Positions 6,674 to 11,969 of a DNA stretch of 12,586 nt are shown one piece after another. Within the stretch, counting starts at the first letter, position 1; every line of letters begins with the position of its first letter. Made by a program: the position numbers and the translations under genes. The notes under the pieces are model-generated. The model was not told where the DNA came from, made no database searches, and saw only the letters and a program-made list of their open reading frames with translations. The stretch lies in contig CADBRE010000010.1 of assembly GCA_902797005.1 (NCBI GenBank), positions 1-12,586 of the forward strand, given 5' to 3'. Origin of the DNA: an uncultured Erysipelotrichaceae bacterium. Lineage in GTDB: Bacteria > Bacillota_I > Bacilli_A > RF39 > UBA660.

Positions 6674-6681
6674 GGTATTAT
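6653..6681 (+). promoter_or_regulatory. Promoter of tRNA-Ser
   Basis: TTGACA (6653-6658), a 17-nt spacer and TATTAT (6676-6681) form a near-consensus promoter. It lies in the last codons of the DUF192 gene and spans its stop codon (6671-6673). The predicted start at about 6688 is 10 nt before the mature tRNA. Confidence 0.82.
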
Positions 6682-6697
6682 TAAGAAGTCAGGCAAT

Positions 6698-6788
6698 GGA
6701 GACGTACTCAAGAGGCTGAAGAGGCGCCCCTGCTAAGGGTGTAGATCGGGAAACTGGTGCGAGAGTTCAAATCTCTCCGTCTCCGCCA
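6698..6788 (+). tRNA. tRNA-Ser(GCU), CCA encoded
   Basis: The 91-nt gene folds as a serine tRNA. The acceptor arms GGAGACG (6698-6704) and CGTCTCC (6778-6784) pair fully, the discriminator is G (6785) and CCA is encoded (6786-6788). The anticodon stem CGCCC/GGGTG closes the loop CTGCTAA with anticodon GCT, which reads AGC and AGU. A long variable arm with a GAAA loop is typical of tRNA-Ser. The T arm is GAGAG-TTCAAAT-CTCTC. It has its own promoter and a following hairpin with a T-run. Confidence 0.97.
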
Positions 6789-6800
6789 TTTAAGATAATT

Positions 6801-6826
6801 AGTCCTTTTATAAGGATTTTTATTTT
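6801..6826 (+). terminator. Terminator after tRNA-Ser
   Basis: TCCTT and AAGGA pair around a four-base loop, extended by weak AG/TT pairs, followed by TTTTTATTTT. It ends the tRNA transcript 13-38 nt past the CCA. Confidence 0.65.
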
Positions 6827-6837
6827 GCCCTTTTGCA

Positions 6838-6843
6838 TATAAT
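6838..6843 (+). promoter_or_regulatory. -10 element candidate of the DUF2624-like gene
   Basis: A perfect TATAAT lies 16 nt before the ATG at 6860, just after the tRNA terminator. No convincing -35 is present 16-18 nt upstream. If it is used, transcription starts near 6850 and the leader is only about 10 nt. Confidence 0.4.
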
Positions 6844-6859
6844 AGTAATGGTGATAAAT

Positions 6860-7114
6860 ATGTATAAAAACTTAATTAAATCTTATGCTATGAAAATAAA
6901 ACCTGAAGATGTTATTGATTATGGAAAAAAAGAAGGCGTTGATGTTACTTTAGAAGAAGCAACCCTATTTGTAGAAACAGTAAAAGCTAATGCAGATTAT
7001 ATATTAGTAGGACATGCTTATGAAGTGCTTGAATCTATAAAAAACAAAATAAGTACTCCCGCATATCAAAAACTAGAAGAATTACTAGCAAAGTACCAAA
7101 AGTTTATTAACTAA
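6860..7114 (+). CDS. Small DUF2624-like protein
   Basis: An 84-residue, mostly helical cytoplasmic protein beginning MYKNLIKSYAMKIKPEDVIDYGKKEGVDVTLEEA. Length and pattern recall the Bacillus YqfT/DUF2624 family: a start-proximal conserved stretch, a 'LLKYAKQYGIxIT' type helix-loop, and a C-terminal TPAYQKLEELLAKYQ helix. The resemblance is judged from memory. I chose the ATG at 6860 because GGTGA lies 5 nt upstream and the TATAAT at 6838-6843 puts the transcript start after the earlier TTG (6833) and around the ATG (6848). No signal peptide, membrane segment or metal motif is visible. It sits between tRNA-Ser and rpmB, in a housekeeping setting. Function unknown. Confidence 0.62.
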   Translation: MYKNLIKSYAMKIKPEDVIDYGKKEGVDVTLEEATLFVETVKANADYILVGHAYEVLESIKNKISTPAYQKLEELLAKYQKFIN

Positions 7115-7130
7115 AAAAATGCCAAACTTG

Positions 7131-7159
7131 TTGACTTAAACGATATTTTATGGTAAATT
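7131..7159 (+). promoter_or_regulatory. Promoter of rpmB
   Basis: TTGACT (7131-7136) is followed after 17 nt by TAAATT (7154-7159). TG at 7151-7152 adds an extended -10. The predicted start near 7166 leaves a leader of about 20 nt carrying AAGGAGG. Confidence 0.6.
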
Positions 7160-7185
7160 ATATAAGAAGTTTAAGGAGGCACAAA

Positions 7186-7347
7186 ATGGCTAAAAATATA
7201 TCTAATAGAAAAAATATGAGTGGAAACAACAGACCTTTCTCATTAAAGGCTACAAAGAAGACTCAAAAAGTTAATTTACAAACAGTTAAAGTTAACGGTA
7301 AAAAAGTTAGAGTTTCTGCTAAAGAATTAAGAACAATGGAAAAATAA
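7186..7347 (+). CDS. rpmB: Large ribosomal subunit protein bL28
   Basis: A very basic 53-residue protein with the bL28 signature: SGNNRPFSLKATKKTQKVNLQTVKVNGKKVRVSAKELRTM, matching the family's GNNxSHxxxxTKRxxxxNLQxVRV...VSAKxL pattern. The start at 7186 is fixed by a strong AAGGAGG 6 nt upstream; an in-frame ATG at 7150 lacks one and would add non-conserved residues. The N-terminal CxxC-type zinc ligands found in many bL28 proteins are absent (the protein contains no Cys), so this is the zinc-independent form. It is a few residues shorter than the usual 61-64. The gene is monocistronic, with its own promoter and a strong terminator, as usual in Bacillota. It acts in the 50S subunit. Confidence 0.9.
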   Translation: MAKNISNRKNMSGNNRPFSLKATKKTQKVNLQTVKVNGKKVRVSAKELRTMEK

Positions 7348-7379
7348 ATAATCACCTATTTAAAAGTGATTATTTTTTT
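7346..7379. terminator. Bidirectional terminator between rpmB and the ucpA-like gene
   Basis: A ten-base stem (7346-7355 with 7366-7375, core AATAATCAC/GTGATTATT) closes a ten-base loop and runs into a T-tract ending at 7379. On the minus strand the same hairpin is followed by ATTTTT, so it can also end the convergent dehydrogenase transcript. Confidence 0.85.
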
Positions 7380-7384
7380 GTGTT

Positions 7385-8155
7385 TTAAACTCCCATTGTC
7401 ATAGTTTCAGGTAAAGTGCTTCCTCCATCAATTACAATACCCTGCGCTGTTATATAACTTGCTTCATCACTGGCAAGGAATGCTGCAAGTTCTCCTACTT
7501 CTTTTGGATCAGCTAATCTTCCAAGAGGTATTGCACTTGCTATTCCATCTATTACACTTTCTGGATCATCAGGATTAGATAAATTAGCCATATTTTCTAC
7601 AAGTGGTGTCATTACATATCCAGGCATTATTGCATTTACTCTAATATTGTCCTTAGCAAGTTCTGCAGCTAAACTTTTAGTAAACCCTAGCACTGCCGCT
7701 TTGCTTGTTGCATAAGCTACCTCTCCAGCATCCGCGACCATTGGCCCTGTAACGCTAGACATATTAACAATCGCACCTTTTTCATTTGCTTTAATATAAG
7801 GAAGAACAACTTTAGTCATATTCCAAACACCATTTATATTAATTCCAAAATGATAGTTTCTAACCTCATCTTCCATCTCTTCAAATTCTTTTAAATCACA
7901 TACTCCAGCATTATTAACTAGAATATCTATTCTTCCAAGTTTATTAGCAGCATCACTAATTACATCTTCTATTCCTTCTTTATCTCTTACATCCACTTGA
8001 TAAGGTAAAACATTATCACTTTCCAAAGACATAACCTCTTCATCATAATCAAGTACAACTACTTTAGCACCATATTTCACAAAAACATCAACTATACCTC
8101 TTCCAATGCCTTTAAACCCTCCTGTTACTACTGCTACTTTTCCATCTAATTTCAT
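7385..8155 (-). CDS. ucpA: UcpA-like short-chain dehydrogenase/reductase
   Basis: This classical SDR oxidoreductase has 256 aa with the start at 8155 (AGGAG 10 nt upstream). It shows the Rossmann motif TGGFKGIGRG (11-20), Asp36 at the end of the second strand (favouring NAD(H) over NADP(H)), NNAG (81-84), Ser134 in NMSSVTG, and Y148-x-x-x-K152. The sequence follows what I remember of E. coli UcpA closely, including NNAGVC, MSSVTGPMVADAGEVAYA, NPDDPESV, RLADPKEVGELAAFLASDEASY and the ending GGSTLPET. That makes UcpA a better call than FabG. The substrate of UcpA is not firmly known; related enzymes act on sugar alcohols, sorbitol-type polyols or furans. It has its own weak promoter and is separated from folD by a terminator. 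Confidence 0.85.
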   Translation of the reverse strand: MKLDGKVAVVTGGFKGIGRGIVDVFVKYGAKVVVLDYDEEVMSLESDNVLPYQVDVRDKEGIEDVISDAANKLGRIDILVNNAGVCDLKEFEEMEDEVRNYHFGININGVWNMTKVVLPYIKANEKGAIVNMSSVTGPMVADAGEVAYATSKAAVLGFTKSLAAELAKDNIRVNAIMPGYVMTPLVENMANLSNPDDPESVIDGIASAIPLGRLADPKEVGELAAFLASDEASYITAQGIVIDGGSTLPETMTMGV

Positions 8156-8179
8156 TATATTCACTCTCCTAATATAATT

Positions 8180-8185
8180 ATTATA
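8180..8185 (-). promoter_or_regulatory. -10 element candidate of the ucpA-like gene
   Basis: TATAAT on the minus strand (8185-8180) lies 24 nt before the start codon and 9 nt before its AGGAG (8170-8166). No good -35 is present at the usual distance, so the assignment is tentative. Confidence 0.4.
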
Positions 8186-8186
8186 C

Positions 8187-8226
8187 ACAAAAGAAAAGCT
8201 CCTAAACCATCAAGTTTAAAAGCTTT
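8187..8226 (-). terminator. folD terminator
   Basis: On the minus strand AAAGCT (8226-8221) and TAAAC pair with GTTTA and AGCTTT (8200-8195) around a six-base loop, with a 2x2 internal loop. TCTTTT follows. It lies 12 nt past the folD stop and separates folD from the ucpA-like gene. Confidence 0.75.
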
Positions 8227-8237
8227 ACATTAATTTA

Positions 8238-9077
8238 CTATTTAAGTTTTCTTCTTAACACATGAGCTTCGTATGTATTATCCATAAGTTCATATACTGT
8301 CATTGGTCCAACACCACCAGGAACTGGTGTAATATAGCTGGCTTTCTTAGAAACATTATCAAAGTCTACATCGCCATATAGCTTCTTATCTTCTCTGTTG
8401 ATTCCAACATCTATAACTACTGCACCTTCTTTAACCATTTCTTCAGTTATAAAGTGCTTTTTACCTACTGCAGCGACTAAGATATCAGCTTCTCTAGTGT
8501 ATTTTGCTAAATCTATAGTTCTTGAGTGACACAAAGTCACAGTCGCATTTCTAGTTGTAAATAAACAGGCTAGAGGTTTACCTACTAATATACTTCTACC
8601 AACTATTACAACATGCTTGCCTTCTATTTCAATGCCATAGTTATCAAGTAAATCAATAATTCCTTTAGGAGTGCAACTAACTAAAGCTTCTTCACCATGC
8701 ATAAGTTTACCAGCATTAATAAATCCAAGTCCATCAACATCTTTATATTCACTTATTTCATTAACCGCCTTTACACTATCAATATGTTTAGGAAGTGGCA
8801 TCTGCACTATGATACCATCTATTTGTTCATTATTATTAAGTTTATCTATTTCTTCTTTTAATTCTTCATCAGTAATACTTTCATCAAACTTCTTATGAAT
8901 AAAATAGTAACCTAATCTAGTAGCAAGTTTTTCCTTTTGACCTATATAAACATTACTAGCTTCATCACTTCCAACCTGAATTACAGCAAGACCTACAAGT
9001 TCATTTAATCTCTCAACCTTACTTTTTAACTCTTCTATCTTCTTTTCCCTTAATTCTTTACCATTTAATAGTTCCAT
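8238..9077 (-). CDS. folD: Bifunctional methylenetetrahydrofolate dehydrogenase/cyclohydrolase FolD
   Basis: This cytosolic one-carbon enzyme interconverts 5,10-methylene-THF, 5,10-methenyl-THF and 10-formyl-THF with NADP(H). At 279 aa it is full length for the family (about 280-290). Visible signatures are the catalytic region SNVYIGQKEK with Y44 and K48, DGIIVQMPLPKHID (87-100), KDVDGLG, the CTPKGI folate-site loop (135-140), the dinucleotide-binding VIVGRSILVGKP (157-168), CHSRT (183-187), ADILVAAVGK (197-206) and the C-terminal TPVPGGVGPMT (250-260). AGGAGG lies 7 nt upstream of the ATG. Inverted-repeat terminators lie on both sides, so it is probably transcribed alone. With glyS nearby it fits general glycine/one-carbon metabolism, but they are not one operon. 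Confidence 0.97.
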   Translation of the reverse strand: MELLNGKELREKKIEELKSKVERLNELVGLAVIQVGSDEASNVYIGQKEKLATRLGYYFIHKKFDESITDEELKEEIDKLNNNEQIDGIIVQMPLPKHIDSVKAVNEISEYKDVDGLGFINAGKLMHGEEALVSCTPKGIIDLLDNYGIEIEGKHVVIVGRSILVGKPLACLFTTRNATVTLCHSRTIDLAKYTREADILVAAVGKKHFITEEMVKEGAVVIDVGINREDKKLYGDVDFDNVSKKASYITPVPGGVGPMTVYELMDNTYEAHVLRRKLK

Positions 9078-9105
9078 AATCCACCCTCCTATAACTATAT
9101 TAACA

Positions 9106-9140
9106 CTAAAAATAAAGAAAAGCTAGTTAAATTAGCTTCT
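9106..9140 (-). terminator. Terminator of the AAA_14/DUF4143 gene
   Basis: On the minus strand an 8-bp stem (9140-9133 with 9125-9118, core AAGCTA/TAGCTT plus one G-T pair) closes a seven-base loop and is followed by CTTTATTTTT. It begins directly after the stop codon at 9141. Confidence 0.75.
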
Positions 9141-10340
9141 CTAAAATATTACTGATATAGGATATGACTTATTCTTTTCATCAAGTGGATAAACATCAGG
9201 ATAAAAACACAATAATCCACCAGGCCCTACATTCATTTTTTTGTTTTCAAGTGTTTCAAAATTACTAATCATTGATTTATTTGGATTTGCTGTTTTTTTA
9301 ATTTCAAATGGATAAACAGTTCCATCTACCTCAAATAATAAATCTATTTCTTTTTGATCTCTATCTCTATAATAATATATTTTGTAATTAAGCTTTCTTA
9401 TTGAGTTTCTCATATTCTTAATTATTTCACTTACTATATATGTTTCTAAAAACTGTCCTGAAGTACTTGAGTTTTCTAGTGTTTCTTTTGTACTCCAACC
9501 ACATAGATATGCACATAATCCTGTGTCCATAAATATTATTTTAGGTGACTTAATAGCACGGCTAAGCATGTTATTAGAGTAAGGTTGTAATAAGTATATA
9601 ATATCACTTGCCTCTAGAATAGATAGCCAACGTTTTGCTGTTGTAGCATCTATATCCGCATCTTCCGCTAAACTATTGTAGTTTAATACCTCTCCAGTTC
9701 TTGCTGCGACTGCAACCATAAACTTTCTAAACCTATTTAAATCTCCAACTTGCGTTAACTGTCTGACATCCCTTTCTAAATATGTTTGAATATAATCTTC
9801 AAAGAATTGATTTCTATTTACTTTATCAGCTATATATTCTGGCATTCCTCCATCAAATATGTCTTCAAATATATTACTAAAATCTATATTATTTGTTTTA
9901 ATATCAGCAGGGTTAAACTCTTTAACTTCAATATTATGTTTCTCATCATAGCTTAGTGAAGCCATTTCTAATATAGAAACTCTACCAGCAAGCGATTCTG
10001 AAATATTACTCATTAATGAAAACTTTTGTGAACCAGTAAGCCAAAATCTTCCTTTTTCATTAGTTTTATCTACTTCCATTTTAATATATGAAAACAACTG
10101 AGGCGCATACTGTACTTCATCTATAATAACTTTACCAGGATAATTCATTAAGAATAATTTAGGATCATTTTTTGCTAAATCCCTTAATGACATATCATCT
10201 AATGTTATATATTTTCTATCTTCTTCTTTTAAATTAAGCATAAAAGTTGATTTTCCTACTTGTCTAGCTCCTGTAACAAGTACTACTTTTCTACTACTTG
10301 CTAGTTCTTTAAACTTATCTTCCATATTTCTTTTTATCAT
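9141..10340 (-). CDS. AAA_14/DUF4143 ATP-binding protein
   Basis: This 399-residue protein has the domain pair typical of this large family. The N-terminal AAA_14 P-loop ATPase has Walker A GARQVGKS (24-31), Walker B VIIDEVQ (71-77) and a sensor-like LTGSQ (101-105). The C-terminal DUF4143 region (about 185-350) ends in a PDDEXK-like core, with D333 in EIDLLFEVDG and E346/K348 in FEIKK. A winged-helix-like segment lies around 205-250 (NSLAEDADIDATTAKRWLSIL). GAGGTG lies 8 nt before the ATG. Such proteins are numerous in gut Bacillota and Bacteroidota. Their function is unknown, though roles in DNA handling or defence have been suspected. It has its own extended -10 promoter overlapped by inverted repeats, and its own terminator. 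No partner gene is adjacent. Confidence 0.9.
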   Translation of the reverse strand: MIKRNMEDKFKELASSRKVVLVTGARQVGKSTFMLNLKEEDRKYITLDDMSLRDLAKNDPKLFLMNYPGKVIIDEVQYAPQLFSYIKMEVDKTNEKGRFWLTGSQKFSLMSNISESLAGRVSILEMASLSYDEKHNIEVKEFNPADIKTNNIDFSNIFEDIFDGGMPEYIADKVNRNQFFEDYIQTYLERDVRQLTQVGDLNRFRKFMVAVAARTGEVLNYNSLAEDADIDATTAKRWLSILEASDIIYLLQPYSNNMLSRAIKSPKIIFMDTGLCAYLCGWSTKETLENSSTSGQFLETYIVSEIIKNMRNSIRKLNYKIYYYRDRDQKEIDLLFEVDGTVYPFEIKKTANPNKSMISNFETLENKKMNVGPGGLLCFYPDVYPLDEKNKSYPISVIF

Positions 10341-10360
10341 TTAGTTTTCACCTCAATAAA

Positions 10361-10389
10361 AGTATATCATAATATGATTAATTAATCAA
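10361..10389 (-). promoter_or_regulatory. Promoter with overlapping palindromes, AAA_14/DUF4143 gene
   Basis: On the minus strand TTGATT (10389-10384), a 17-nt spacer and an extended -10 TGATATACT (10369-10361) precede the start codon. A perfect 14-bp palindrome TGATTAATTAATCA (10375-10388) covers the -35, and the inverted repeat ATCAT-AAT-ATGAT (10366-10378) covers the spacer to the -10. This arrangement suits a repressor operator. Confidence 0.6.
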
Positions 10390-10390
10390 C

Positions 10391-10420
10391 GGCAAAAATA
10401 GGATTAATCCTATTTTTGCC
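10391..10420. repeat. Perfect 30-bp palindrome
   Basis: The two 15-nt halves are exact reverse complements (GGCAAAAATAGGATT and AATCCTATTTTTGCC) with no spacer. It lies between the glyS terminator and the promoter of the ATPase gene. It could serve as a back-up bidirectional terminator, since A5 and T5 runs lie within the stem, or as a protein-binding site. Confidence 0.9.
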
Positions 10421-10422
10421 AG

Positions 10423-10455
10423 AAAACAAAAGAAAGACTAGTTAAATTCTAGTCT
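10423..10455 (-). terminator. glyS terminator
   Basis: On the minus strand AGACTAG (10455-10449) and CTAGTCT (10441-10435) form a 7-bp stem around a seven-base loop, followed by TTCTTTTGTTTT. The glyS stop codon TAG (10440-10438) lies within the right arm. Confidence 0.8.
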
Positions 10456-11808
10456 ATCTTTAATATAATCCTTAACTTCATCTAGTTTTAAAGTTATTTG
10501 TTCCATTGTATCTCTATCTCTTAATGTTACAGTTCCATTATTTAGTGTTTCATCATCTACCGTTAAACACCATGGAGTACCAATCGCGTCTTCTCTTCTA
10601 TATCTTTTACCAATATTAGCTGTTTCATCATATGTAACCATAAAGCTTTTAGCTAGTTCATTAGCTATTTCCATAGCTTTTTCACCATGTACTTTCTTTA
10701 TAAGTGGAAGAACAGCAACTTTATAAGGTGCTAAGTAAGGTTTTAATTTTAAAACTAATCTTTCTTCTCCGTTTTCTAGTGTTTCATTTGTATAAGCATT
10801 ATCAAGAAGTGCTAAGACAGTTCTATCTAGTCCATAAGTACTCTCTATGATGTAAGGCACAAACTTCTCATTAGTCTCTGGATCTAAATAAGTCATAGAA
10901 GTTCCTGAGTATTCAGTATGTCTAGTTAAGTCAAAATCAGTTCTGTTGTGAGTACCATTTATTTCTCCCCATCCAAAGTTAAATAAATACTCAATATCGC
11001 ATGCTTGTTTAGCATAATGTGCAAGTTTTTCATGATCATGATATCTTAATTTTTCTTCAGGAAGCCCTAAATCCATAAAAAACTTTTTACCATATTCCTT
11101 AAAGAAAGCATATAAATCTTCATCGTCACCTTTTTTACAGAATGTTTGATATTCCATTTGTTCAAACTCAATTGTTCTAAATGTAAAGTTACCTGGAGTT
11201 ATTTCATTTCTAAATGCTTTACCTATTTGACCAATACTAAAAGGTAATTTAGTTCTCATAGTTCTTTGAACATTTAAGAAGTTTACATATTCCCCTTGTG
11301 CATTCTCTGGTCTTAAATAAACAACATTCTTAGAGTCATTTGTAACACCACGGTATGTTTGGAACATTAAATTAAACTGTCTAATATCAGTAAAATCACT
11401 CTTACCACATTTAGGACATGGTACCTTATGCTCTCTAATATAAGCCATTAACTCTTCTTGACTCATTGCGTCAGCATGTGCTTCACTATCAAAATCATCA
11501 ACTAGATTATCTGCTCTATGTCTTGTTTTACAACTCTTACAATCAACAAGTGGATCAGAGAAACTACTAACATGTCCAGAAGCTTCCCATACTCTAGGAT
11601 GCATTAAAATATCAGCATCAAGTTCATAAGCATTTAACCTTTCTTCAATAAATCTCTTTCTCCAAGCGTCTTTAACAGCATTTTTAAGTCTACTACCTAG
11701 TGGACCATAATCCCAAGTATTAGCTAGTCCTCCATAGATTTCACTACCCTGGAATATAAATCCATATTGCTTACAGTAGTTAACTAATTCTTCATTTGTT
11801 TTAACCAT
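10438..11808 (-). CDS. glyS: Glycyl-tRNA synthetase, single-chain (alpha2) type
   Basis: This class II synthetase charges tRNA-Gly with glycine. The 456-residue length, single-chain type is the homodimeric form seen in many Bacillota and Mollicutes, not the glyQ/glyS heterotetramer. Visible are YGPLGSRLKNAV near the N-terminus (34-45), a four-cysteine zinc site (C90, C93, C131, C134), the RPENAQGEYVNF segment, motif 2 FRNEITPGNFTFRTIEFEQMEY (199-220), motif 3 with ESTYGLDRT (322-330), and a C-terminal anticodon-binding domain from about 350 including GTPWCLTVDDETL. AAGGAG lies 10 nt before the ATG. Its own promoter and a T-box-like leader directly upstream indicate control by uncharged tRNA-Gly. 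A terminator overlaps the stop codon. Confidence 0.97.
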   Translation of the reverse strand: MVKTNEELVNYCKQYGFIFQGSEIYGGLANTWDYGPLGSRLKNAVKDAWRKRFIEERLNAYELDADILMHPRVWEASGHVSSFSDPLVDCKSCKTRHRADNLVDDFDSEAHADAMSQEELMAYIREHKVPCPKCGKSDFTDIRQFNLMFQTYRGVTNDSKNVVYLRPENAQGEYVNFLNVQRTMRTKLPFSIGQIGKAFRNEITPGNFTFRTIEFEQMEYQTFCKKGDDEDLYAFFKEYGKKFFMDLGLPEEKLRYHDHEKLAHYAKQACDIEYLFNFGWGEINGTHNRTDFDLTRHTEYSGTSMTYLDPETNEKFVPYIIESTYGLDRTVLALLDNAYTNETLENGEERLVLKLKPYLAPYKVAVLPLIKKVHGEKAMEIANELAKSFMVTYDETANIGKRYRREDAIGTPWCLTVDDETLNNGTVTLRDRDTMEQITLKLDEVKDYIKDRLEFN

Positions 11809-11824
11809 AATCTTTCATCTCCTT

Positions 11825-11890
11825 AAAATAAAAAGAGAACACTTCATATGGGCATATATGTGACGCTGTTCCACCATACTTTGTTCTCTT
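11825..11890 (-). terminator. Terminator-like helix of the glyS leader, enclosing the T-box antiterminator
   Basis: AAGAGAACA (11890-11882) pairs fully with TGTTCTCTT (11841-11833), followed by TTTATTTT, so the 9-bp helix has the look of an intrinsic terminator. The antiterminator lies wholly inside its loop. The right arm can instead pair with the glyS ribosome binding site: TCTCTTT (11838-11832) with AAGGAGA (11824-11818). The helix might therefore free the site rather than end transcription. Confidence 0.6.
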
Positions 11891-11936
11891 AAATATATAG
11901 CTCTTAGGTTTCCACGCCTAGTCATCGCTTTTCTAT
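11842..11936 (-). promoter_or_regulatory. T-box riboswitch candidate with ultrashort Stem I, glyS leader
   Basis: On the minus strand the leader opens with a small stem. AGC (11929-11927) pairs with GCT (11901-11899). GATGA (11926-11922) faces GA (11903-11902), reproducing the GCGAUGA/GAGC kink-turn strands I recall at the base of glyQ T-boxes. TAGG (11920-11917) then pairs with CCTA (11908-11905) around an 8-nt loop CGTGGAAA holding the Gly codon GGA (11913-11911), followed by a purine. No distal Stem I domain exists. Downstream, GTATGG (11879-11874) pairs with CCATAT (11852-11847), and GCGT (11866-11863) with ATGC (11856-11853), leaving a 7-nt bulge TGGAACA (11873-11867). Canonical T-box bulges read UGGNACC. 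UGGA complements the UCCA end of tRNA-Gly. It precedes glyS, which fits. Confidence 0.72.
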
Positions 11937-11940
11937 ATAA

Positions 11941-11969
11941 ATTATATGCTTTAAAACCATTTTAGTCAA
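11941..11969 (-). promoter_or_regulatory. glyS promoter
   Basis: TTGACT (11969-11964), a 17-nt spacer and a perfect TATAAT (11946-11941) lie on the minus strand. The predicted start at about 11936-11933 is just before the T-box stem. The -35 overlaps the stop codon of the upstream surface protein gene (11964-11962). Confidence 0.85.

Noticed and set aside
7385..8155. FabG, 3-oxoacyl-ACP reductase.
   Set aside because: There are no fatty acid synthesis neighbours, Asp36 points to NAD(H), and the C-terminal half follows UcpA closely.
11905..11920. GGC at 11918-11916 as the T-box specifier codon.
   Set aside because: Its two Gs pair in the TAGG/CCTA helix, so it would not be free to meet an anticodon; GGA in the loop is unpaired and followed by a purine.
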